From contig QCCT01000005.1 of the NCBI GenBank assembly GCA_003281165.1, forward strand, positions 1 through 64,000: a DNA stretch of 64,000 nucleotides, read 5' to 3'. This DNA is from Prochlorococcus sp. AG-347-M18. GTDB taxonomy: Bacteria; Cyanobacteriota; Cyanobacteriia; PCC-6307; Cyanobiaceae. Position 1 is the first letter of the stretch. Each line of letters begins with the position of its first letter. The notes under the pieces were generated by a model that was not told the origin of the DNA, ran no database searches, and saw only the letters and a program-made list of their open reading frames with translations. Below are positions 1 to 8,900 of the stretch, in pieces. Both the position numbers and the translations under genes were made by a program.

Positions 1-1
1 G

Positions 2-766
2 GCCTCTTTAGGTGTTGATGTTGAAAATTTGTTAGTTTCACAGCCAGATACTGGTGAAATGGCTCTAGAAATAGTTGACCAACTTATAAGATCGAGTGCA
101 GTAGATCTTGTAGTTGTTGACTCGGTCGCAGCACTAACGCCAAGAGCCGAGATAGAAGGAGAGATGGGAGATCACGTAATTGGAAGCCAAGCAAGGCTAA
201 TGAGCCAAGCAATGAGGAAAATAACAGGAAATATTGGCAAATCTGGATGTACGGTAATTTTCCTGAATCAATTACGCCTAAAAATTGGCGTTACATACGG
301 CAATCCAGAAACAACCACAGGAGGTAATGCATTAAAATTTTACGCCTCAGTAAGACTTGATATCAGAAGAATTCAAACTCTTAAAAGAGGTACTGAGGAA
401 TATGGCATAAGAGCAAAAGTGAAAGTAGCAAAAAACAAAGTTGCACCACCATTTAGAATTGCAGAATTTGATATTCTCTTTGGGAAAGGTATTAGTACAA
501 CAGGATGCTTATTAGATTTAGCAGAAGAGACTAATATCATCATAAGGAGAGGCGCTTGGTATAGTTATGAAGGAGAAAATATTGGACAAGGAAGAGATAA
601 TACAATAATTTGGCTTGATCAAAACTTAGAAATCAGGAATAAAGTAGAATGTATGGTTAAAGAGAAATTAACAGAAGGAACTGAAGTCAGTTCTAATTCA
701 ATGAAAGCATTAAATAGCAATCCTGCTAATACAATCGCTGTTAATGATATAAAAACAGTAGCTTAG
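2..766 (+). CDS. recA: RecA recombinase, 3' part (5' end outside window)
   Basis: RecA forms the ATP-dependent filament on single-stranded DNA for homologous recombination and for triggering LexA-type repressor cleavage. The reading frame is open from base 2, so the start and the Walker A region lie before the window. Visible are the Walker B stretch ([10 protein letters not shown]), the DNA-binding loop region ([22 protein letters not shown]) split over the first 70 residues after it, and the FLNQLR and [14 protein letters not shown] stretches. The C-terminal part is ordinary RecA, ending in a variable tail. It is convergent with a small minus-strand gene 2 bases away. Identification is secure; only completeness is limited by the window. 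Confidence 0.97.
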   Translation, partial: ASLGVDVENLLVSQPDTGEMALEIVDQLIRSSAVDLVVVDSVAALTPRAEIEGEMGDHVIGSQARLMSQAMRKITGNIGKSGCTVIFLNQLRLKIGVTYGNPETTTGGNALKFYASVRLDIRRIQTLKRGTEEYGIRAKVKVAKNKVAPPFRIAEFDILFGKGISTTGCLLDLAEETNIIIRRGAWYSYEGENIGQGRDNTIIWLDQNLEIRNKVECMVKEKLTEGTEVSSNSMKALNSNPANTIAVNDIKTVA

Positions 767-768
767 AT

Positions 769-1014
769 TTATAAAGAATCAGCTAAAGTCCACCACCCAG
801 CAGCAGGGCCTATAAATCTCACTACAATCCATAAGATTACTAACCCTCCGATTCCGAACCAACTAGCCTTAATACTTAATTTTATTAGGTTATCTCTTTG
901 ATTGATTGTAAAGGGAAGCCATTCAAATAATCTTGGAGACTCATCAATTTTAGTTTTAGTATTATTTTTTTTTGGAGGTAAACCAAGTGTTTTACGTCTT
1001 TTTGCTTCTCCCAT
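769..1014 (-). CDS. DUF2839-type small membrane protein
   Basis: An 81-residue protein beginning MGEAKRRKTLGLPPK, a basic start typical of the cyanobacterial DUF2839 family as I know it. One hydrophobic segment lies near residues 53-72 (WFGIGGLVILWIVVRFIG), so it is probably a single-pass membrane protein with the basic N-terminus inside the cell. Function is unknown. It lies just downstream of the helicase-like gene on the same strand (29-base gap) and may be co-transcribed with it. The family assignment rests on recognition of the N-terminal motif. Confidence 0.75.
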   Translation of the reverse strand: MGEAKRRKTLGLPPKKNNTKTKIDESPRLFEWLPFTINQRDNLIKLSIKASWFGIGGLVILWIVVRFIGPAAGWWTLADSL

Positions 1015-1043
1015 ATTTTTTTAGTTATTTTCAAAATCATAAC

Positions 1044-2492
1044 CTAATCAAAAGGTAGCATATAGTTAATTTGTTTTGAGGGTTGAATGTTTTGCAAAAG
1101 TAATCTTCCCCAGTTTCTTTTATTTGCTCTTCCATCTAGGATTATTAACTTACCTGAATTTCTTCTTAAAGGAGAAATAGATCTTTCAAGTTTAATTCTA
1201 GCTTGAGGAAGAAAGAAGTCTCTAAACCAATCTTGAGAAAGCTTCTTTTTATGTGAGACAGTAATTGCATTAATGGGTTCAGACATATTCGGAATCGGGA
1301 GTAAAGGAATGATAATTTGTTCTGGAATTTGAATTAAATAAGAATTCATAATCCACCAGTCAAAACTAGAGCAAAGAATTTCATTTCTACCTGAGGGAAT
1401 TGTCTCTAGCAATACTCTCTTCCCGTAAGTAGAAGCTAATTCTGTAGCAAGATTAGTTTTTAAATCAATATCATCAGACAACACTAAAGTTAAACCCTTT
1501 CTAAAAAGTATTAACTTTTTGCATTTGTCCAAGATTGAATTGGTAAAAAAAGGATTATTAGGAAGCAACTGTTTAGAGGGTATATACAAAGAAATCTTTT
1601 TCTCTTCAAAATTACTCTTAAAATTAATAACCAAGTCAATATCTAAACTATGCTTTTTAAAATACATTTGGAAAAAATTATCTTTTCTCAATGCTGATAA
1701 AAAAACAAATTTATTATTTGAAAAAAAATCCTTAATTTGAAAAAGTTCATCTATTGGCTGTAAATACAAATTCCAATCTAAATTTGCATCGTTTAACTTT
1801 ACCCAGCATGCCCAACCTTGAGATAATGCTTTGTTGATGCTTAAAAATTTATCAGAAAAAAAAGAATTTTCTTGAAAAAAGTTTGACAAGAAACTAATTT
1901 CTTTTTCATCTAAATTGATATAACTATTTCCTAAGACCTTTCTCAAGAAAAACTTTTTCTTCAACGAATCATATACTTTTATAAATTTTTGATTGATTAA
2001 TTCAAATTCTTTAAAATTTTTTGTCCAATCCTTTTTAAGTAAAGAAATCCTAAAATGATTTTTTAAATCCTGTTTTATATCCTCAATTCCTGAATAAACT
2101 ATTCGATGATTTTTAAGATTACGAGAACTGGGATCATTAAGAAAATTTTGGATAGTTATCAAGTGAACATTATGATTTGCAAAAATAAATTGATCATTTT
2201 TTAAAATAAAATTAAAACCTAGATTTTTCAATGAATCAATCTGAAATTGTCTTATAAATTGAATTTTTTCTTTAGATAAAATAAACGTTGAATCCTCTTC
2301 CTTTAAAAATAAAGAAATCAAAATTGGAGGTAACCAATCATAGCTAGAGAAGATTTCTGAATTAATTAGATATGTAGAATCATTTTCAATACATTTGGAA
2401 ATTATTCTCCCAAAAGAATATATATGTTCCCAGCTAATACTTTGGTCTCTCAAAAAATTTTTTAAATATTGATGACTTAAAATTTCAAGCAT
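1044..2492 (-). CDS. Degenerate DinG/XPD-like helicase protein
   Basis: A 482-residue protein. Its C-terminus resembles the last helicase motif of the DinG/XPD family: FFLPQARIKLERSISPLRR followed by SGKLIILDGRANKRNWGR, matching the family pattern of a Q-A-x-G-R-like motif and a final D-x-R. Upstream, SSFDWWIMNSYLIQIPEQIIIPLLPIP matches the stretch between motifs V and VI in DinG relatives. No Walker A (GxGKT) or DEAH box is visible in the N-terminal half, which is lysine- and phenylalanine-rich. It may therefore be an inactivated helicase kept for a binding role. It is divergent from tyrA. The family link is good; enzymatic activity is doubtful. Confidence 0.6.
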   Translation of the reverse strand: MLEILSHQYLKNFLRDQSISWEHIYSFGRIISKCIENDSTYLINSEIFSSYDWLPPILISLFLKEEDSTFILSKEKIQFIRQFQIDSLKNLGFNFILKNDQFIFANHNVHLITIQNFLNDPSSRNLKNHRIVYSGIEDIKQDLKNHFRISLLKKDWTKNFKEFELINQKFIKVYDSLKKKFFLRKVLGNSYINLDEKEISFLSNFFQENSFFSDKFLSINKALSQGWACWVKLNDANLDWNLYLQPIDELFQIKDFFSNNKFVFLSALRKDNFFQMYFKKHSLDIDLVINFKSNFEEKKISLYIPSKQLLPNNPFFTNSILDKCKKLILFRKGLTLVLSDDIDLKTNLATELASTYGKRVLLETIPSGRNEILCSSFDWWIMNSYLIQIPEQIIIPLLPIPNMSEPINAITVSHKKKLSQDWFRDFFLPQARIKLERSISPLRRNSGKLIILDGRANKRNWGRLLLQNIQPSKQINYMLPFD

Positions 2493-2587
2493 TTATAATT
2501 AATTTAATTTCAAACATATACAAAATTTATGAACCTAATATACAAAAAATTGGTATCAATATAGGAAGGTCTTGAATTAATTAAACT

Positions 2588-3427
2588 ATGAAAATTGGAA
2601 TAGTAGGATTAGGTTTAATTGGCGGTTCTTTAGGATTAAAACTCCAAAGTCTAAATCATACAATTTATGGAATAGCAAATAATGAATTTAATGAAAAAAA
2701 AGCTAAGGATAAAAAACTTGCAAATTTTGTTAGCTGTGATCTGAGCTTATTAAAAAAATGTGAGCTAATAATTCTAGCATTGCCTATCAAAGATTTGATC
2801 AGTCCGTCTCAACAATTAGTAGCATCAATACCTCAGGAAACAATACTAACTGATGTAGGCTCTGTAAAAGAACCAATTGTAAATACATGGGAAAATTTAC
2901 ATCCTCTATTTATTGGATCTCATCCAATGGCAGGAACAGAAAAAAAAGGAGTTGATTCAGGGTTTGAAGGTCTTTTTAAAAATGCAAAATGGATTATTAC
3001 CCCAACACAAAATAGTGATTTAAATTCAGTCCGAACTATTTCCGAGCTCATAAAATCAATGGATTGTGAAATTTGCCAAGCTACGCCAAAAGAGCATGAT
3101 GAAGCAGTATCTCTAATTTCACATTTGCCTATATTTTTAGCTTCTGCCCTCATAGAAACTGCACAAACAAAAAATAATCAATCTTTATTAGATCTCACGC
3201 AAAAATTAGCTGCTACAGGTTTTGCTGACACTTCGAGAGTTGGCGGAGGCAATGAACAACTAGGCTTAGATTTAGCTATTAATAATCAGATTAATGTTTT
3301 AAATTCCATAAATAATTTTAAAAATAAGCTAAATATACTGGAATCTCTTATTAAAGAAAAAAATTGGGATTTACTTTCCAAAAAACTTGCTGAAGCAAAA
3401 GAAAACAGACAAAATTTTATAAACTAA
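2588..3427 (+). CDS. tyrA: Arogenate/prephenate dehydrogenase
   Basis: Catalyses NAD(P)-dependent oxidative decarboxylation in tyrosine synthesis; cyanobacterial TyrA enzymes mostly use arogenate with NADP. The 279-residue protein opens with the Rossmann motif GIVGLGLIGGSLG (residues 3-15). It contains the TDVGSVKEPI stretch and the catalytic SHPMAGTEKKG motif, and a helical C-terminal dimerisation domain with EHDEAVSLISHLP and GFADTSRVGGG. Length is normal for a one-domain TyrA with no ACT or chorismate mutase domain. The start directly precedes the Rossmann strand. Its 3' end overlaps the convergent crtD gene by 11 bases. Confidence 0.93.
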   Translation: MKIGIVGLGLIGGSLGLKLQSLNHTIYGIANNEFNEKKAKDKKLANFVSCDLSLLKKCELIILALPIKDLISPSQQLVASIPQETILTDVGSVKEPIVNTWENLHPLFIGSHPMAGTEKKGVDSGFEGLFKNAKWIITPTQNSDLNSVRTISELIKSMDCEICQATPKEHDEAVSLISHLPIFLASALIETAQTKNNQSLLDLTQKLAATGFADTSRVGGGNEQLGLDLAINNQINVLNSINNFKNKLNILESLIKEKNWDLLSKKLAEAKENRQNFIN

Positions 3428-4922
3428 AATTTTCTATACCTTTGGAAGCTAAAATTTGCCTTGAAACCATTAATGCAGACTGACTCACACCTGCAGTCCC
3501 CTCTCCTGGATAAATCGAATCTCCACATAACCATAAACCTTCAAAAGGTGTCCTACTTGATAATCCAAATAAACCAAAAATATCTGGATTTTGACCAAGA
3601 CCGCCCACTATTCCATTTGGTCTTTTTGTCCATTTTTCAAAGCCCAATGGTGTTGCTAATTCCCTATGTAGCCATTTTTCAGGATCAATATCAAATTGAC
3701 TTTCCAATTCAAGGGATATTTTTTTCATAAAAGCATTTTTCTTCTTTAAGTAAGTTTGTTTATCTAGATCAAACCAATCTTTAGTTTTGGTAAAGATACT
3801 GGCAATTAAAGTAACCTCACCTTTTGGTGCTCTTCCATCACCATCATCACTAATTGATACAAATAACGAACCAAATTCTTTCGAAACAAATTGATAATGA
3901 TTGGAGAATGTTTTTTTAATATATTCCTTTTTTAATGCTGAATAAAAAACTACAGCTCCACTTGGATCAGGCAAATTATTAAGTCGATTTTTATAATTTC
4001 TTTTTCTTTCTAAAGGATCTTTCAGATGCTTAAGCAAAGATTGTGGAGGCGCAGTATAAACTATATCTTTTGCTTGGTAAATAAATGATTTTTTTTTCGA
4101 ATTAGCGGATACTTGCCAACACATATTTACGTCGTCAAAAGTTATGGAATTAACTTCTTGTCCAAAAATTAAATTAACTCCAGTTTTAATCAATGAACTT
4201 TCTAATGATTCACTTAAAGACTGCATAGATTTTTTAAGATGCCACAGCCCATGTGGCTGTTGACACATCTGAAGAACAGTAGATCCATATAATGCTGCAG
4301 TATTATAAACATCCTCTTGAGAATAAAGTTTTAGTTGAAGATTTAAGAATTTAATCAAGCGCTCATTCTTGGATAATCCACATATCCGCAATAGATCAAA
4401 CATAGTAGATTTAAGTAAGATGCCTGTGAAAAGGTTTGAAGGTACTAGTGCTTTAAGAAGTTGAGAAAAATCCCAAAAATTACTTATTGGTAATACAGGA
4501 TTATTATTAGCAAATATCCAATTACTTTCATGGATGAAGGTACAAAGTTTCCAAAATCTTTGACTCCCTGGAAACTGCATTTCTCGTTCAGCAATCCATT
4601 TACTTTTTTCGTACCAAATAGATATAGGATTACCACCATCACTTAAATCAACAATGCAAGCAGGGTCTAAAATTGTGGCTTCTGGGGATGGAATATCTAA
4701 AAAATCAAAAATTCTAGAATGTATTCCGCCCTCCTCTAAACCAGCAACCTGAGTTGCGCCAACATCAAAAATATAATTCTTTCTTTTGAAAGTACCAGCA
4801 CATCCTCCTGCTTTAGTATGAGATTCGATTAAAGTTACTGATAAGCCTTGTTTTGATAAAATCGCTGCAGAAGTTAGTCCTGCTATACCGGCGCCTACAA
4901 CAATAACTTCAGACTTTCTCAT
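3417..4922 (-). CDS. crtD: Carotenoid desaturase/isomerase family, CrtD-like
   Basis: A 501-residue FAD enzyme of the phytoene desaturase/CrtISO family. The dinucleotide motif VIVVGAGIAGLTSAAIL sits at the N-terminus with the following E-S-H-T-K-AGGCAGTF stretch, and the C-terminal FAD motif GLWLCGDSIYPGEGTAGVSQSA is present. In marine picocyanobacteria this member is usually named C-3',4' desaturase CrtD; CrtISO (crtH) is the nearest alternative and the two cannot be separated with certainty by eye. It would act on carotenoids in the thylakoid or plasma membrane. It starts 4 bases from the divergent kinase-like gene. Confidence 0.75.
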   Translation of the reverse strand: MRKSEVIVVGAGIAGLTSAAILSKQGLSVTLIESHTKAGGCAGTFKRKNYIFDVGATQVAGLEEGGIHSRIFDFLDIPSPEATILDPACIVDLSDGGNPISIWYEKSKWIAEREMQFPGSQRFWKLCTFIHESNWIFANNNPVLPISNFWDFSQLLKALVPSNLFTGILLKSTMFDLLRICGLSKNERLIKFLNLQLKLYSQEDVYNTAALYGSTVLQMCQQPHGLWHLKKSMQSLSESLESSLIKTGVNLIFGQEVNSITFDDVNMCWQVSANSKKKSFIYQAKDIVYTAPPQSLLKHLKDPLERKRNYKNRLNNLPDPSGAVVFYSALKKEYIKKTFSNHYQFVSKEFGSLFVSISDDGDGRAPKGEVTLIASIFTKTKDWFDLDKQTYLKKKNAFMKKISLELESQFDIDPEKWLHRELATPLGFEKWTKRPNGIVGGLGQNPDIFGLFGLSSRTPFEGLWLCGDSIYPGEGTAGVSQSALMVSRQILASKGIENFSL

Positions 4923-4926
4923 TAAA

Positions 4927-5805
4927 ATGCAAAAATTATCTCCTATTGAAATTAACGAAATTTGTGAAGAATTAGGTGAAACCTATCCAAAAAGTATTGA
5001 ACAAGTACATGGTGGTGATATTCATAGTTCCTGGCGAATAGAATTCTCAAACAAAAAGTTATTCCTTAAAAGAAACATTAGAAGCAAAAAATTTCTTGAA
5101 TTTGAAAAATATTGTCTCCAAAACTTGAGGAAATATATTAATAAAGAGAATTTAGTTGTTCCTGAAGTTATTGCATATAAAAATATAAAAAATATAGAGA
5201 TTCTTTTAATTGAATGGATAGATATGAATAACTTTGACCAAAAAAAGCTTGGAAAAGGTTTAGGAGAATTGCATTTAAAATCAGCTGAGTCTAATCCTAA
5301 AATGTTTGGTTTTCCAGTTAAGGGTTTTATCGGAACAACAGATCAGAAGAAAGGCTTTGAAGATAATTGGATAGATTGTTTTTTAAAATTAAGGATAATA
5401 CCTCAACTATCAATTCTTAAATCAACGACTTTAGATAAAGAAATCATAAATAAAGTTAAAGCAAAAATAAAATTAGAATTAGTGAATCACAAACCAATAA
5501 ATGCTCTAGTTCACGGTGATTTGTGGTCAGGCAATGCAGGAATAGACAAAAGTGGAAAGGGGGTTATTTTTGACCCGGCATCTTGGTGGGCAGATAATGA
5601 AGTAGATATAGCTATGACAAAATTATTTGGAGGATTTACAAAAGAATTTTATGAAGAATATCATAAAATTTTCCCTATAAAAGAGGGGTTTGAAAAAAGA
5701 ATTATTATTTATAATTTTTATCACATATTGAATCATGCCAATATGTTTGGGGGAGGGTACTTAAAACAAGTTGAAGATTACTTAAATGCAATATTCAATA
5801 TGTAA
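4927..5805 (+). CDS. Fructosamine-3-kinase family protein
   Basis: A 292-residue protein of the fructosamine/ketosamine-3-kinase family, which phosphorylates sugars attached to protein amines so that they fall off. The aminoglycoside-phosphotransferase-like core is visible: GGDIHSSWRIEF with KLFLKRN (ATP-binding lysine), the hinge WIDM, the catalytic LVHGDLWSGNAG motif and the metal-binding FDPASWWADNEVDIAMTKLFGGF stretch. Start codon ATG sits 4 bases from the divergent crtD start, so the two genes share a very compact control region. Substrate specificity is inferred from the family. Confidence 0.88.
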   Translation: MQKLSPIEINEICEELGETYPKSIEQVHGGDIHSSWRIEFSNKKLFLKRNIRSKKFLEFEKYCLQNLRKYINKENLVVPEVIAYKNIKNIEILLIEWIDMNNFDQKKLGKGLGELHLKSAESNPKMFGFPVKGFIGTTDQKKGFEDNWIDCFLKLRIIPQLSILKSTTLDKEIINKVKAKIKLELVNHKPINALVHGDLWSGNAGIDKSGKGVIFDPASWWADNEVDIAMTKLFGGFTKEFYEEYHKIFPIKEGFEKRIIIYNFYHILNHANMFGGGYLKQVEDYLNAIFNM

Positions 5806-5811
5806 TTTTAA

Positions 5812-6177
5812 CTAGCCTAAATATGTCTTCTTAAGATTTTGTACCTTATCTAAAACAGCTTCACGATTTTCACTAGTACGAAGATTTTGCCAGCTCCATT
5901 GACCGACAACAATTACTCCTAGTAGTTCAAGTAAACCAGGGAGAATTGGAAAAAAGTTTATCGTGTCAATAACAACTTTAATTATTATCTGAGCTATTAC
6001 GACAACAGCAATAATACCTGCTGCCTTGCCATACTTACCCATTTGAGTCCAATCAACGTTACCGAGGGTTTCGTTGACTTTTCCCATAACATCAGAGTAC
6101 TTCTCTGAAAAACTTTTGGTTTCTGAGCTTGTATCGGAGCCGGAGTCTTGGTTTGACTCTGGAGTGTTATCACTCAT
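5812..6177 (-). CDS. CAAD-domain thylakoid membrane protein
   Basis: A 121-residue protein with an acidic, serine-rich N-terminus (MSDNTPESNQDSGSDTSSE), an amphipathic segment and two close hydrophobic stretches (AAGIIAVVVIAQIIIKVVI and FFPILPGLLELLGVIVVG), ending in WSWQNLRTSENREAVLDKV. This is the layout of the CAAD family (cyanobacterial aminoacyl-tRNA synthetase appended domain), related to plant CURT1 proteins that bend thylakoid membranes. I chose the ATG at 6177 because the 11 codons before it are unlike the family start. A role in thylakoid organisation is known for relatives, not shown here. Confidence 0.8.
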   Translation of the reverse strand: MSDNTPESNQDSGSDTSSETKSFSEKYSDVMGKVNETLGNVDWTQMGKYGKAAGIIAVVVIAQIIIKVVIDTINFFPILPGLLELLGVIVVGQWSWQNLRTSENREAVLDKVQNLKKTYLG

Positions 6178-6471
6178 GAATTCAGTAAACTTAATATATG
6201 AACCAGACACTATCGGAAAAAACGTCTGTTGACTACCTTTTTGTTGTGCAAAATTCCGAACCGAAACATTTTGTATTTTTTTAGAAGCGTTTGTATGCAG
6301 GGTTTCTGAAGATATTTAAACTTAAAATTGATTTATAAAAACTTCACATTATCATCTTGTTCTAACAAAAACATTAATAAATCAGACCAATAAGAAAAAT
6401 TTAAAAGTCTAAAATTTTTATTTTAATTATTATATTTTCATAGTTTAGCTCGCAAAAATTAAAGGATCTCA

Positions 6472-7617
6472 ATGTCCAAAGATATAAAAATTAATTTCTT
6501 AAACTCTGATGAAGAAGAAAGATATCAAAAACATCTCTCCCTCAAAGAGATTGGTTATGAGGGCCAACTAAATCTTAAAAACAGCTCAGTATTATGCATT
6601 GGAGCAGGTGGGCTTGGGTCTTCCGTTTTGCTTTATCTAGCTGCAGCAGGAATTGGGAGAATTGGAATAGTTGATAACGATCGAGTTGAAAAATCTAATC
6701 TCCAGAGACAGATAATTCATGAAACAAATACTATTGGCAATCTTAAAATTGATTCAGCTAGGGAAAGAATTAAAAAATTAAATCCTAATTCTGAAATACT
6801 AACCTTTTCAGAGAGAATTAATCCTAAAAATGCTCTTGAATTAATAAAGGAGTTTGATGTTATTTGTGATTGCTCAGATAACTTTGGCACAAGATATTTA
6901 ATAAATGATTCATGCCTGTTATTAAATAAACCCCTAGTCTTTGGAAGTGTACAAGGCTTTGAAGGGCAAGTGAGTGTTTTCAATTTATATAAAAATAGTC
7001 CTAATTTAAGAGACTTACTTCCAGAATCACCTTCAAAAAATGCTGCCCCCAGTTGTGCAGAATACGGGGTTATGGGTATTTCAACAGGTTTGATAGGAAT
7101 TCTTCAGGTTAATGAAATTATCAAAATCATTTTAAAAAAAGGTGAAATTTTAGATGGGAAAATTTTAATTTTTGATCTATTGAATATGAATATGAAAAAA
7201 TTACATCTAAAAAGTGATCAGTTAAATAAACGAATAAAAAATCTATCTCAGTTTGAGGGCTTTTATAATAACGATGAATATTGCGAAAAAAATAATGAAA
7301 TTAACAGTATTAATGCTAATGAATTTAATAGTTTATACAAAGCAAAACCCAATAAAATTCTTTTAATTGATGTTAGAGAAAATGAAGAATTTTCTAGATC
7401 TGCAATAGAGGGATCAATATCAATTCCTTTAAGTCATTTAAATCAAGAATCTGATTTAAAATTTATTCAAAAAGAAAGTTTAAATAAAGAGGTTTTCACT
7501 ATATGTAAATCTGGGAAACGTTCTGAAAAAGCTTCAAAAATATTGTCTAAATTCAAAATTCAGTCAAGATCTATTAAAGGCGGCATAGAAAAGGTAAAAA
7601 AAATATTGTGCAATTAA
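6472..7617 (+). CDS. moeB: ThiF/MoeB-type adenylyltransferase with rhodanese domain
   Basis: An E1-like enzyme that adenylates the C-terminus of a ubiquitin-like sulfur carrier (ThiS, MoaD) for thiamine or molybdopterin synthesis, fused to a sulfur-transferring rhodanese domain. The N-terminal domain has GAGGLGS (residues 44-50), D..NLQRQ around 77-80 and the catalytic Cys195 in APSCAEYGV. The C-terminal rhodanese (about 285-381) has IDVREN and the active loop CKSGKRS with Cys345. The two CxxC zinc pairs usual in MoeB are not seen: the position before the conserved LP is NSPNLRDLL. Which carrier it serves is uncertain; ThiS is plausible because thiC is in the same window. Confidence 0.85.
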   Translation: MSKDIKINFLNSDEEERYQKHLSLKEIGYEGQLNLKNSSVLCIGAGGLGSSVLLYLAAAGIGRIGIVDNDRVEKSNLQRQIIHETNTIGNLKIDSARERIKKLNPNSEILTFSERINPKNALELIKEFDVICDCSDNFGTRYLINDSCLLLNKPLVFGSVQGFEGQVSVFNLYKNSPNLRDLLPESPSKNAAPSCAEYGVMGISTGLIGILQVNEIIKIILKKGEILDGKILIFDLLNMNMKKLHLKSDQLNKRIKNLSQFEGFYNNDEYCEKNNEINSINANEFNSLYKAKPNKILLIDVRENEEFSRSAIEGSISIPLSHLNQESDLKFIQKESLNKEVFTICKSGKRSEKASKILSKFKIQSRSIKGGIEKVKKILCN

Positions 7618-7631
7618 TTTTTTAAGAATTA

Positions 7632-8792
7632 TTAGTAATCTACACCTCTTTTCAAATCAACTCCCACATTTGCATAATGCTTATGACAAACCATTTCAGA
7701 GTAAATATCAGCTAGTTCAAAGTATGAAGGTTCATTTTTACACCTCCCAGTAATGATAACTTCTGTATCTGCTGGTTTTTTCAAGAGTGTTTGATGTATT
7801 GATTCCACAGGTAGCAACTCTAAATCAACAGTTGGATTCAATTCATCTAAAATTATTGTTTTATACAAACCAGACAAAATAGCAGCTTTAGCAATTTCCC
7901 ATGCTCTTTCAGCCTCAACATAATCAATTGGTTGTTGCTGACCTCTCCATACGATGGCATCTCTGCCTGAACGTAAATGATCTACTAAATGAGGGTAACT
8001 CTCTCTCAAAGCTTCTATGGCAGCATCTTCGGTGTAACCATTTCCACCCTTTAACCACTGTAATATTAAAACTCTATGACTTTTATCTTGAGATATTCCT
8101 TTACCGATAGCTTGAAGAGCCTTACCGAGTGCACTTGTAGATTTACCCTTTCCTTCACCTGTATAAATCTCAATACCACCACTAGAACGATTTTGTCTGG
8201 TTGGTTCTGCTAAGTCTCCTATCAAACGTGGTCTCATTTCTGAATGGAGTTGAGATATTCTTACCAAAGAGGGCGGAGCTGCTCTTCCAGTGATAATTAT
8301 TTCTAATCCATCTGGACGATTTTGAAGAGCATCTACTACTTCATTGATATCAAGCATTCCTAAATCAAGAACTGGATTCAACTCATCTAGTACAACGACA
8401 GAATAAAGAGAACTAGCAATTGCTCCTTTAGCAATATTCCAACCTCTTTCGGCCTCACCAACATCAAACTTTGTCACTTGGTCAGCAGTAAAGAATTCAG
8501 ATCTTCCTGTCCTTACATGGTCAATTAAATGTGGAAAGCCTCTTTGTAAAGCCTCTATAGCTGAATCCTCGTCATATGGCCTCTCAGGGCCTTTTAAAAA
8601 TCTTAGAAGTAAGACTCTTGACTGTCTTTTTTCGCATATTCCTAATCCTATTGTCCTGAGAACTACTCCCAATGCGGCTTGGCTTTTCCCCTTACCCTCT
8701 CCATCATAAATATGTAATTGACCTTTTGATCTCTCTTGACTGTCACTTGCTGTGACAATACCAATTCCTCTATTTCTTCTCGTATTCGTCAA
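7632..8792 (-). CDS. cobO: Tandem-duplicated CobO-like ATP:corrinoid adenosyltransferase
   Basis: A 386-residue protein made of two CobO/BtuR-like P-loop domains in a row. Each half has a Walker A (GEGKGKSQAALG near residue 32, GEGKGKSTSALG near 213), an L-K-G segment with E-D-A-IEAL, PHL-DH-R-GR, and a Walker B-like VVLDELNPVLDL or IILDELNPTVDL followed by EIIITGR. Normal CobO is a single domain of about 200 residues that transfers adenosyl to cobalamin. The duplication suggests an obligate pseudo-dimer. Both Walker A motifs look intact, so neither half is plainly dead. A regulatory or other ATPase role is possible. Confidence 0.8.
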   Translation of the reverse strand: MTNTRRNRGIGIVTASDSQERSKGQLHIYDGEGKGKSQAALGVVLRTIGLGICEKRQSRVLLLRFLKGPERPYDEDSAIEALQRGFPHLIDHVRTGRSEFFTADQVTKFDVGEAERGWNIAKGAIASSLYSVVVLDELNPVLDLGMLDINEVVDALQNRPDGLEIIITGRAAPPSLVRISQLHSEMRPRLIGDLAEPTRQNRSSGGIEIYTGEGKGKSTSALGKALQAIGKGISQDKSHRVLILQWLKGGNGYTEDAAIEALRESYPHLVDHLRSGRDAIVWRGQQQPIDYVEAERAWEIAKAAILSGLYKTIILDELNPTVDLELLPVESIHQTLLKKPADTEVIITGRCKNEPSYFELADIYSEMVCHKHYANVGVDLKRGVDY

Positions 8793-8900
8793 TTGAACAA
8801 AATTAGTAAATTTAATCTAAGATATAGATAAGAATATTATTAAAGATTTAATAATAAATTCAACCTATTCATAGGTAATTTGAATTTTAAAGTAATTAGC

